DNA of 64,000 nt from Betaproteobacteria bacterium (lineage in GTDB: Bacteria; Pseudomonadota; Gammaproteobacteria; Burkholderiales; Rhodocyclaceae). Position 1 is the stretch's first letter, and the number at the start of each line of letters is the position of its first letter. A model generated the notes under the pieces. The model was not told the origin of the DNA, did not search any database, and worked only from the letters and a program-made list of their open reading frames with translations. This document shows positions 43,321 through 50,887 of this stretch, one piece after another. The stretch spans positions 310,001-374,000 of the forward strand of contig JADIYD010000001.1 of assembly GCA_016705475.1 (NCBI GenBank), given 5' to 3'. The position numbers and the translations under genes were made by a program.

Positions 43321-43357
43321 TCTGCGGTCAACAGGGAAAAAGCAGGGAAATTGAAAA
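43321..43357 (+). repeat. USS-like short interspersed repeat, copy 11 (after rsmA)
   Basis: The core is CTGCGGTCAACAGGG, slightly diverged, with GAAAAAG and GAAATTGAAAAG tracts. It lies 13 bp after the rsmA stop, before a terminator. Confidence 0.75.
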
Positions 43358-43370
43358 GTACTGGCCCATG

Positions 43371-43396
43371 AAAAAACCCGCCGAGGCGGGTTTTTT
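43371..43396. terminator. Bidirectional terminator between rsmA and DUF2892 gene
   Basis: AAAAAACCCGCC / GGCGGG-TTTTTT is a compact hairpin with A and T runs on either side, serving both converging transcripts. Confidence 0.9.
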
Positions 43397-43414
43397 GTCG
43401 GGTGCGAAACCGGA

Positions 43415-43606
43415 TTACTTCTGGGCCGGGCAGGTCTTGATGCCGAGCAGCGTGTAGGCCGGGCACCAGCCCATGAGACCCGTTGCGAGGGGAACGATGC
43501 CGATGTAGCCCCAGACCGGCAGCATGCCGGCAGCGGTTGCGCCGATCAGACCGGCGCCAGCAACGATGCGAAGGATTTTGTCGATACCGCCAACATTTGC
43601 AGCCAT
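43415..43606 (-). CDS. DUF2892 small membrane protein
   Basis: This 63-residue protein is mostly two membrane helices (ILRIVAGAGLIGATAAGML and YIGIVPLATGLMGWCPAYTLLG) and has the DUF2892 cysteine motif GWCPAYTLLGIKTC. The YgaP-like family is found beside rhodanese or thiol-responsive regulators. The ATG at 43606 follows GGAGA. A Crp/Fnr-like regulator gene lies 72 bp upstream on the same strand and is the likely controller. Confidence 0.85.
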   Translation of the reverse strand: MAANVGGIDKILRIVAGAGLIGATAAGMLPVWGYIGIVPLATGLMGWCPAYTLLGIKTCPAQK

Positions 43607-43678
43607 GATGTTTTCTCCGTTAGGTGTGGTGTACGACGCCACTGTAACGGTCTGGCCGGTGGGGGTATGTAACCGCGG

Positions 43679-44347
43679 TCACACAGCCGCAAGTTTTTGC
43701 AATCCGGGGCGATTGGTGATGGTGATTTGTTCGCGGCCGAGCGTCACCAGCCCTTGCTCGGCAAAGCCTTTGAGCAGTCGGCTGACGATTTCGCGGACGC
43801 TGCCAAGCTCGTCGGCCAGTTGTTGGTGGGTGACGCCGAGCACGGTTTCATTGCGGGCCAGAAGCAGCTTGGCCAGCCGCTGATCGAGGCGGGCAAAGGC
43901 GACTTCCTCGACCAGTTGCATCAATTCGCCGATGCGGTCGGCAAACAGATGAAAAACGAAATCGCGGAAGGGGGTGTGTTCGACCATCAGTGCTGCAAAG
44001 GCGCCGACAGGAAGGGCGGCAAGCGTGAGCGGCGTTTCGGCAATGCCACGGGCGTTGTAGTCGGTATGGCCGAGCAGGCAGCTCGATGAAATGATGCAAG
44101 AGCCGCCGGGCACGACGCGGTAGAGCATCAATTCGCGCCCGCTGGCCGCCAGTTTGATGACCTTGACGCTGCCTTCAAGCAGCAGCGGAAAGCCCTGACA
44201 GGGCTGGTTTTCGGCAAAGACCTGAGCGCCGGCCGGCAGATGCATGATGGCCTGCGGCGGCAACAGGGCGGCGAGCCGCTCGGCGGGCAGGCTGCGTAGC
44301 GCCGGATACAAATTCAGCACTTTTTCCCGGTTGACCGCAGCATTCAT
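43679..44347 (-). CDS. Crp/Fnr-family transcription regulator
   Basis: This 222-residue regulator has an N-terminal cyclic-nucleotide-binding-like beta roll (PAGAQVFAENQPCQGFPLLLEG) and a C-terminal winged HTH (THQQLADELGSVREIVSRLLKGF). It lacks the four-cysteine N-terminal cluster of FNR but carries GGSCIISSSCLLGH in the beta roll, as in a subgroup suspected of thiol sensing. Its target is probably the downstream DUF2892 gene. A USS-like repeat encodes residues 3-12 (AAVNREKVLN). The first ATG is used because upstream codons lack similarity. Confidence 0.85.
   Translation of the reverse strand: MNAAVNREKVLNLYPALRSLPAERLAALLPPQAIMHLPAGAQVFAENQPCQGFPLLLEGSVKVIKLAASGRELMLYRVVPGGSCIISSSCLLGHTDYNARGIAETPLTLAALPVGAFAALMVEHTPFRDFVFHLFADRIGELMQLVEEVAFARLDQRLAKLLLARNETVLGVTHQQLADELGSVREIVSRLLKGFAEQGLVTLGREQITITNRPGLQKLAAV
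44310..44342 (-). repeat. USS-like short interspersed repeat, copy 12 (start of Crp-like gene)
   Basis: On the minus strand the core is CTGCGGTCAACCGG followed by GAAAAAGTG and GAATTTG. It begins 3 bases after the start codon and reads AAVNREKVLNL. Confidence 0.82.
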
Positions 44348-44349
44348 AT

Positions 44350-45113
<764 letters not shown>

Positions 45114-45117
<4 letters not shown>

Positions 45118-45386
45118 TTGCTCTCGCCGCTCGCTGTCTTGGCTGTACTCTTCGGGTAGCCGGCGAGGTCGAGCAGATTGTTGTAGGCGCCCGCTTCAAA
45201 GCCACGGAAGCTCTGTTTGCCGACCTTGAGCGAAGGAAGGAAGAGGTCGCCGACTAGTTGCTTCAGTTCGGCAACTTCCTCTGGGGTTTGCACCATTTTT
45301 TCGGTGAAGGGCACGCCGCGTCCGGTCAGCAGATCGCGGGCGTTCTTGCATTCCAAGACGCAGTCGGCGGACGTATAAAGCGTCAC
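45114..45386 (-). CDS. Glutaredoxin-like domain protein (probably the 3' part of a split gene)
   Basis: This 90-residue frame starts at GTG directly in the first beta strand (TLYTSADCVLECKNARDLL), with a CVLEC cysteine pair in place of CxxC, and continues with LFLPSLKVGKQSFRGFEAG. The lack of any N-terminal residue before the fold, and the upstream reading EAFPVTLYTS in this frame, suggest it was fused to the DUF4124 frame. A single missing C in the CCC at 45406-45408 would join them. Otherwise it is a separate gene translated through a GTGA overlap. Confidence 0.65.
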
Positions 45387-45595
45387 CGGGAAGGCTTCGG
45401 CATTGCCCGCTTCGTGGCAAATGACAGGCCGTCGCCGGCGTCAGCTTTTTCGCCATTCCTGACGACATTCTTTGTCTTGCCCGGTGGTGGTGTGTCGGAA
45501 ACGACGGTGCGGCCGGCAGAGTCTGTCCAGCGATAAGTGTCGCCGACTGCACAGGTGGCGGCGAGAAGCAGGCACAAGGTAAGTGGATAACGCAT
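45383..45595 (-). CDS. DUF4124 exported domain protein (probably the 5' part of a split gene)
   Basis: This 70-residue frame has a signal peptide (MRYPLTLCLLLAATCAVG) and the DUF4124 motif DTYRWTDSAGRTVVSDTPPPG. DUF4124-glutaredoxin fusions are known in betaproteobacteria, usually with a linker that reads into FPVTLYTS. Here the frame ends in KRAMPKPSR just where that linker should be, so a one-base deletion is likely. If intact, the product would be a periplasmic thiol protein of about 160 residues. Confidence 0.68.
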   Translation of the reverse strand: MRYPLTLCLLLAATCAVGDTYRWTDSAGRTVVSDTPPPGKTKNVVRNGEKADAGDGLSFATKRAMPKPSR

Positions 45596-45615
45596 GGCTT
45601 TCCTCCCTTATATTC

Positions 45616-47670
45616 TTAGGCAGCAATCATACCGCTATGACGAAGCAGTGCATCGACGCTCGGTTCGCGACCGCGGAAAGCCTTGAACGACTCGATGGCC
45701 GGGCGTGAGCCGCCAACCGACAGGATCTCGTCGAGGAAGCGTTTGCCAACGGTGGCGTCGAACGGATCACCGGCCTCTTCGAAGGCCGCATAGGCGTCGG
45801 CCGACAGCACTTCGGCCCACTTGTAGCTGAAGTAGCCGGCACCGTAGCCACCGCCGAAAATGTGCGAGAAGCTGTTCGGGAAACGGTGCCAGGCGGGCGG
45901 CAGCAGCACGGCAACTTCCTTGCGCACGTCGTTGAGCACGTCCATCACGGTCAACCCGGATTTCGGGTCAAAATCGGAATGGATCAGCATGTCGAACAGC
46001 GAGAACTCGATCTGGCGCACGGCCATCATGCCGCTCTGGAAGTTCTTGGCGGCCAGCATCTTGTCGAACAGTTCGCGCGGCAGCGTGGCGCCGGTGTCCA
46101 CGTGGGCCGTCATCCCCTCGACGACTTCCCATTCCCAGCAATAGTTTTCCATGAACTGCGAGGGCAGTTCGACGGCATCCCATTCGACGCCGTGGATGCC
46201 CGAAACGCCCAGCTCTTCGCCGCGCGTCAGCAGGTGGTGCAGGCCGTGGCCGGTTTCGTGGAAGAGCGTGGTGACGTCGTCGTGCGTGAAGGTCGCCGGT
46301 TTGCCGCCGTTCGGGCGCGAGAAATTGCAATTGAGGTAGGCAATCGGCTTCTGGATGCCGTTGAGCACCCGGCGGCGCGAGCGTGCTTCGTCCATCCACG
46401 CCCCGCCACGCTTGGTTTCGCGGGCGTAGAGGTCGAGGTAGAACTGGCCGACGAGATCTCCGGCCGACGTCTCCAGACGGTAAAAACGGACGTCCTCGTG
46501 CCAGACCGGCGCCGTGTCCGGCTTGACCTTGACGTTGAACAGGCTCTCGATGACCTTGAACAGGCCGCCGAGCACCTTGGGCTCGGTGAAATACTGCTTC
46601 ACTTCCTGTTCGGAGAAGGCATAGCGGGCCTGCAGCAGCTTTTCGGAAACGTAGGCGGCATCCCAGGGCTGGAAGTCGGTCAGGCCGAGTTCGTCCTTGG
46701 CGAAGGCGCGCAGTTCGGCGATGTCCTTGGCGGCGAAGGGCTTGGCCTTGGCCGCCAGTTCGCGCAGGAAAGCGAGCACCTGGGCCGGCGTGTCGGCCAT
46801 TTTCGGGGCCAGCGACACTTCGGCGAAATTGTTGAAGCCGAGCATCTTGGCGTCTTCGACGCGCAGTTCCAGCATGCGCTGGATGATCGGCGTGTTGTCC
46901 CATTCCGGCTTGCTCGAGCCGTCGTGGAATTCGGCGGCGCGCGTCGCGTAGGCGCGGTACATGCGGGCGCGCAGTTCGCGGTTGTCGGCGTACTGCATGA
47001 CCGGGCCGTAGGACGGGGCCTGCAGGCTGAAACGCCAGCCTTCGACACCGGCCTTTTCGGCAGCCGTCCTGGCGGCTTCCTTGGCGTCGTCGGGCAGGCC
47101 GGCGAGCAGGGCTTCGTCGGTGACGACTTCGGAAAAAGCATTGGTCGCGTCGAGCAGGTTTTCGGCAAACTTGGCCGAGAGCTGCGACAGCTCTTCCATG
47201 ATGGCCTGGAAGCGCGGCTTCTGGTCTTCCGGCAACTCGGCGCCGGACAGGCGGAAGTCGCGCACTTCGTTGTTGACGACCTTTTTCTGTTCGACGCTCA
47301 GCGTGGCGTATTCGGCGCTGTCGCGCAGCGCCTTGTATTTCTCGAACAGCTTGAGGTTCTGGCCGAGCTCGGCGTAGAAGCGCGAGACTTCCGGCAGCAT
47401 CTCGTTGTACGCCTCGCGCCAGGCGGGAATGTCATTGACCGAATGCAGGTGGCCGACGATGCCCCAGGCGCGGCCGAACGGCTCCAGGCCATCGGACAGC
47501 GCACCGGCGAAGTCCTTCCAGGTGGCCGGGGTGGTGTCGGCGGTCAGGCGCTCGATCAGCTCGCGTCCTGCGGTCAACAGCGATTCGATGGCCGATTTGA
47601 CGTGTTCGGGTTGGACGGTATCGAAACGGGGGAGATCGGAGAAGTCGAGCAGGGGATTTACGGTCGTCAT
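45616..47670 (-). CDS. prlC: Oligopeptidase A
   Basis: This 684-residue M3 zinc peptidase degrades short peptides, including cleaved signal peptides, in the cytoplasm. The zinc motif is TTLFHETGHGLHHLLT (about residue 470), followed by the family tail AGYFSYKWAEVLSADAYAAFEE and the final GGSRPAIESFKAFRGREP. Length matches E. coli PrlC (680). Confidence 0.96.
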   Translation of the reverse strand: MTTVNPLLDFSDLPRFDTVQPEHVKSAIESLLTAGRELIERLTADTTPATWKDFAGALSDGLEPFGRAWGIVGHLHSVNDIPAWREAYNEMLPEVSRFYAELGQNLKLFEKYKALRDSAEYATLSVEQKKVVNNEVRDFRLSGAELPEDQKPRFQAIMEELSQLSAKFAENLLDATNAFSEVVTDEALLAGLPDDAKEAARTAAEKAGVEGWRFSLQAPSYGPVMQYADNRELRARMYRAYATRAAEFHDGSSKPEWDNTPIIQRMLELRVEDAKMLGFNNFAEVSLAPKMADTPAQVLAFLRELAAKAKPFAAKDIAELRAFAKDELGLTDFQPWDAAYVSEKLLQARYAFSEQEVKQYFTEPKVLGGLFKVIESLFNVKVKPDTAPVWHEDVRFYRLETSAGDLVGQFYLDLYARETKRGGAWMDEARSRRRVLNGIQKPIAYLNCNFSRPNGGKPATFTHDDVTTLFHETGHGLHHLLTRGEELGVSGIHGVEWDAVELPSQFMENYCWEWEVVEGMTAHVDTGATLPRELFDKMLAAKNFQSGMMAVRQIEFSLFDMLIHSDFDPKSGLTVMDVLNDVRKEVAVLLPPAWHRFPNSFSHIFGGGYGAGYFSYKWAEVLSADAYAAFEEAGDPFDATVGKRFLDEILSVGGSRPAIESFKAFRGREPSVDALLRHSGMIAA

Positions 47671-47685
47671 TTTTAGTTTCCAGGC

Positions 47686-47714
47686 AAGAAAAACGGGCGG
47701 TCAGGCCGCCCGTT
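47686..47714 (-). terminator. Terminator after DUF2189 gene
   Basis: ACGGGCGG / CCGCCCGT forms an 8-bp stem and runs into a T-rich stretch on the minus strand, 20 bp after the DUF2189 stop and before prlC. Confidence 0.8.
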
Positions 47715-47733
47715 GAATCTGGGGGGCAAACCC

Positions 47734-48507
47734 CTATTCTACAAGCTCGCGGTAGGCATGCCACGAGGCATGGCCGAGAATCGGCATGATCACCACCAGT
47801 CCAAAGAGCAGGGTGGCGAAACCGAACAGCGTCAGGCCGACGAGCAGGGCGGCCCACAGCAACAATGGGATCGTGTTCTGCGCGAAGGCTCGCAGGCTGG
47901 TCATCATGGCCGTGGCCGCATCGGCGTCGCGGTCGAGCATGAGCGGAACAGCAACGACGGAAAACGCAAAGACAAAGAGCGCCAATACGCCGCCCAACAC
48001 AAACCACGTTGCGGTGAACGCCAGGTGCTGGCCTTCGAAGAGGATTTCATTGAGGTAGGTGCTGGCCATCGGAGCAGAATCGGCGCCGATCAGGGCGAAG
48101 GCGACGGCAGAAAAACGCTCCCACATCAGCATGATCAGCGCCAGGATCAACCCGAAAAACGCCAGCGACTGGCCATTGCGCCGGAAACACTTGAGCGAGT
48201 CGATGAACAGGATTTTCTCGCCAGCTTCGGTACGCCGGCTCAACTCGTAAAGCCCGGCCGCGAGCAGCGGCGCAATGAGGAAGAAACCGGAGATGGAAAC
48301 CGAAAGCAGATGCGGGCTCTGGAGCAGGGCGAGGATGATCAGATCGCCACCCAGCGCGAAGAGCAGGCCATAGGCCAGCGAGGGCAGCGGGTTGGCCTTT
48401 ACGTCCCGCCAGCCGGCGCGCAGCCAGTGCAAGGGGCGGTCAGCGCAAATGCGCCGGATGTGGGGTAAGGGCACCCCTTGGGCATGGAAATCGGAAAGCG
48501 GGTTCAT
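47734..48507 (-). CDS. DUF2189 membrane protein
   Basis: This 257-residue polytopic protein has about six hydrophobic segments (YGLLFALGGDLIILALL, GFFLIAPLLAAGLYEL and others) and the DUF2189 start PLPHIRRICADRPLHWLRAGWRDVKANP. The function is unknown; an old suggestion links the family to cytochrome oxidase subunits. The ATG at 48507 is strongly supported by GAGGAGG. Confidence 0.85.
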   Translation of the reverse strand: MNPLSDFHAQGVPLPHIRRICADRPLHWLRAGWRDVKANPLPSLAYGLLFALGGDLIILALLQSPHLLSVSISGFFLIAPLLAAGLYELSRRTEAGEKILFIDSLKCFRRNGQSLAFFGLILALIMLMWERFSAVAFALIGADSAPMASTYLNEILFEGQHLAFTATWFVLGGVLALFVFAFSVVAVPLMLDRDADAATAMMTSLRAFAQNTIPLLLWAALLVGLTLFGFATLLFGLVVIMPILGHASWHAYRELVE

Positions 48508-48725
48508 GGCAGCCTCCTCGGTTGGGATCACGGTCGTTTGACCGGGGTGAGGGAGCGGGGTTCAGTTGAGGATAAGGAAGGGATTGGCTGGGAGCGGTCG
48601 CGGCAATTGATACAACAAGCGGACAATCAACTATGGGACGTGTATGCTTTTGGCGTTATTTGTCTCTGGTGCCGGTGAAAATTCGAGTCTGGCCCCTTTT
48701 ACGCACGAATTACCGGAATTGGATT

Positions 48726-49199
48726 ATGGGTCTTCCTCGCACTTTCATTGGTTTTAGCAGCACTGACATTCGTGAGTACAGGTTAATGCTCGCGTGGAAA
48801 ACCCATGAACACATCGACTTTGATTTCATCGACTGTCAGCTTCAATCTGAAATTCGTTCCGAAGACGAGAGCTATATCAAGTCAAAATGTCGGGCCAGAA
48901 TCAACATGTCCGGGACATACATCATGCTCATAGGGGCGGACACACGATCAAAGCATAAATATGTCCGTTGGGAGGCTGAGGTCGCACTGGAGAAGAAGTG
49001 CAGAATCATTGGAGTCAACCTCGACAAGTCTCGGCGTTTGGTGACCGAAACTTGCCCTCCGATCATCCGCGACGTAGGGGCTGTTTTTGTGTCCTACTCC
49101 CCCAAGATCATTGCCTACGCTCTTGAGCACTTTCGCATGGGTGAGAATGGCAAAAATTACTTCTACCCCGACAAAATCTACGCACAAGTCGGACTCTAG
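48726..49199 (+). CDS. TIR-like (MTH538/ThsB-type) protein, orphan
   Basis: This 157-residue protein matches the TIR-like MTH538 family: RTFIGFSSTDIREYRLM (first strand and helix), DFDFIDCQLQSEI, YIMLIGADTRSKHKYVRWEAEVALEKKCRIIGVNLD and a late CPPIIRDVGAVFV. This is the fold of the Thoeris sensor ThsB, which makes a cyclic ADP-ribose signal on phage infection. No ThsA or other effector is adjacent. The DNA is clearly more AT-rich than its neighbours, pointing to acquisition. The ATG at 48726 is chosen because the conserved fold starts there; the frame is open to 48633. Confidence 0.78.
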   Translation: MGLPRTFIGFSSTDIREYRLMLAWKTHEHIDFDFIDCQLQSEIRSEDESYIKSKCRARINMSGTYIMLIGADTRSKHKYVRWEAEVALEKKCRIIGVNLDKSRRLVTETCPPIIRDVGAVFVSYSPKIIAYALEHFRMGENGKNYFYPDKIYAQVGL

Positions 49200-49234
49200 C
49201 TGTCCCTTGCCTCGAACGTTCAGCGTCGAAAAGC

Positions 49235-49263
49235 AAAAACGCCCACATTAAGCGGGCGTTTTT
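49235..49263. terminator. Bidirectional terminator between TIR gene and purC
   Basis: AAAAACGCCC / GGGCGTTTTT forms a 10-bp stem (A/T and G/C) with a 9-base loop, symmetrical for both converging genes. Confidence 0.88.
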
Positions 49264-49280
49264 CTTGTAGCGACGGTCGT

Positions 49281-50213
49281 TTACAGCGTCTTGCCGGTGA
49301 GCTTTTCGTAGGCTTCGATGTACTTGGCGCTGGTCTTGGCGATGACGTCGGCCGGCAGCTTGGGGCCGGGGGCGACTTTGCCCCAGTCGAGGGTTTCGAG
49401 GTAGTCGCGGACGAACTGCTTGTCGTAGGACGGCGGGTTCTTGCCTTCTTCGTACTGGTCGGCCGGCCAGAAACGCGAGGAGTCCGGGGTCAGGGCTTCG
49501 TCGATGAGGTGCAGGGTGCCGGCGGCGTCGATGCCGAATTCGAACTTGGTGTCGGCGATGATGATGCCGCGGCCCTTGGCGTAGGCGCAGGCTTCTTCGT
49601 AGAGGCGGATGGCAGCGATGCGGGCTTCGTCGGCGAGTTGGGCGCCGTTCTTGCCGGTGCCGGCTAGTGCTTCGGCGAGGTCGGCGCCGCAGTGGGCCTG
49701 AGCGACGGCGAAGGAGACATTTTCGTCATGATCGCCGACTGCAGCCTTGGTGGCCGGCGTGAAGATCGGGGACGGCAGCTTGGCGGCCATTTTGAGGCCG
49801 GCCGGCAGGGCGATGCCGCAGATGGCGCCGGTCTGCTGGTAGTCCTTCCAGCCGGAACCGATGACGTAGCCGCGAACGACTGCTTCGATGGGCAGCGGCT
49901 TGAGGCGCTTGACGACGACGGCGCGGCCACGGACCTGGTCGCGTTCGTTTTCGGCGACGACGGTTTCCGGATCGATGCCGGTCAATTGGTTGGGCACGAT
50001 GTGGCCGAGCTTTTCAAACCAGAAGTTGGCGACGGCTTGCAGGACTTCACCCTTGCGCGGGATCGGGTCGGGCAGGATGACGTCGAAGGCGGACAGGCGG
50101 TCGGTGGTGACGATCAGCAGCTTGTCGGCGTCGACGGCGTAGATGTCGCGGACCTTGCCCTTGTTGAGGAGCGGCAGGCTGGTGATGGTGGATTCGAAAA
50201 GCGGAGCGGTCAC
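49281..50213 (-). CDS. purC: SAICAR synthetase
   Basis: This 310-residue enzyme ligates aspartate to CAIR. It shows LPLLNKGKVRDIYAVDADKLLIVTTDRLSAFDV, EAVVRGYVIGSGWKDY and IIADTKFEFGIDAAGTLHLIDEALTPDSSRFW. The start is the GTG at 50213, the only start near the conserved N-terminus. It is longer than E. coli PurC (237) and belongs to the long type. It is transcribed alone from a promoter in the region with the inverted repeat. Confidence 0.94.
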   Translation of the reverse strand: MTAPLFESTITSLPLLNKGKVRDIYAVDADKLLIVTTDRLSAFDVILPDPIPRKGEVLQAVANFWFEKLGHIVPNQLTGIDPETVVAENERDQVRGRAVVVKRLKPLPIEAVVRGYVIGSGWKDYQQTGAICGIALPAGLKMAAKLPSPIFTPATKAAVGDHDENVSFAVAQAHCGADLAEALAGTGKNGAQLADEARIAAIRLYEEACAYAKGRGIIIADTKFEFGIDAAGTLHLIDEALTPDSSRFWPADQYEEGKNPPSYDKQFVRDYLETLDWGKVAPGPKLPADVIAKTSAKYIEAYEKLTGKTL

Positions 50214-50240
50214 GGTGGTGGTCCCGAAGGCAAAACGTGC

Positions 50241-50246
50241 ATTATA
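50241..50246 (-). promoter_or_regulatory. Likely -10 box of purC
   Basis: TATAAT on the minus strand lies 28 bp upstream of the GTG. The -35 region (AAAACA at the right distance) is weak. No PurR-like site was identified. Confidence 0.55.
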
Positions 50247-50324
50247 AATTAACCTGAGGGTGGTGTTTTGGGTGCCTGACGCGTCCGGGGTAATGGCATG
50301 GGTTTCCGCCTTGCTGGCGGGCGT

Positions 50325-50812
50325 ACTTTCTTTTGCTTCGCCAAAAGAAAGTAGCCAAAGAAAAGGCGACCCCAGGGTCGGCGCCCCTTCGGGGTTCCTT
50401 CCGCTACTCGACGGGCCGGGCGGCTTGCCAGAACTCGCCTGCGGCTCAAACATGGCAAGCCGACAGCCCCCGGCCCGCCTGCGTTGCTCAGCGCCTCTCA
50501 TGGGGACCCGAAAGGCGTCCAGGCTCAACCGATGTGCCCCGAAAGTGATTTCCACGGTCAACCGGAAAAAAGGCCAGAAAATGAAATCTGCCATTCAGGC
50601 ACCCAAGCCAAAATACGGATGTTTCACCGGGCCCCTTGAGAGGTGCCGAGCAACGCAGGGGCTGGCGGATAAAGGGCGAGGACTGTCTGAGGGCGAAGCC
50701 CGAGTTCCGCAGCCCCCGCCAGTCCCTAGTAGCGCAGGGAACCGGCGCAGCCGGCACCGACCCAGGGTCGCCTTCTTTTTGCTTACTTTTTCTTGGCGAA
50801 GCAAGAAAAAGT
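50325..50812. repeat. Long imperfect inverted-repeat element in the purC-DUF3422 spacer
   Basis: The 674-bp spacer has no convincing gene. It contains two arms of about 200 bp that are imperfect reverse complements. Each arm ends in a perfect 11-bp hairpin: ACTTTCTTTTG/CAAAAGAAAGT (50325-50352) and ACTTTTTCTTG/CAAGAAAAAGT (50785-50812). Shared inner blocks include GGCGACCC...GGGTCGG, CTGCGTTGCTC and CCTCTCA/TGAGAGG. A USS-like repeat sits near the centre. I recall similar FGYFLLAKQKK-type translated repeats in many proteobacteria, so it is a dispersed element, but no transposase is present. Confidence 0.72.
50552..50587 (+). repeat. USS-like short interspersed repeat, copy 13 (centre of the inverted repeat)
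   Basis: The core is CCACGGTCAACCGG, then AAAAAAGGCCAGAAAATGAAA, close to consensus. Confidence 0.85.
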
Positions 50813-50887
50813 GAGACGCGCTTCAAGCGCGGAAACCTGTGTTTGAGAAAACGACTGTCGATTCAGCTTCGGAAAACGACTGGCGCC

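Noticed and set aside
47570..47600. TGCGGTCAACAGCG in prlC
   Set aside because: Only the left half of the core matches and no tract follows.
45862..47676. A 604-codon open frame antisense to prlC
   Set aside because: prlC has its zinc motif and full length; the antisense frame is a codon-bias artefact.
48671..48700. 3' end of a tRNA (ATTCGAGTCTGGCCCC) as an integration site for the TIR gene
   Set aside because: No acceptor, D or anticodon arms can be found upstream, so it is not a tRNA.
50241..50600. Longer purC (437 codons) running into the inverted-repeat element
   Set aside because: The extra residues translate the repeat element and have no similarity to SAICAR synthetase; the GTG at 50213 fits the family N-terminus.
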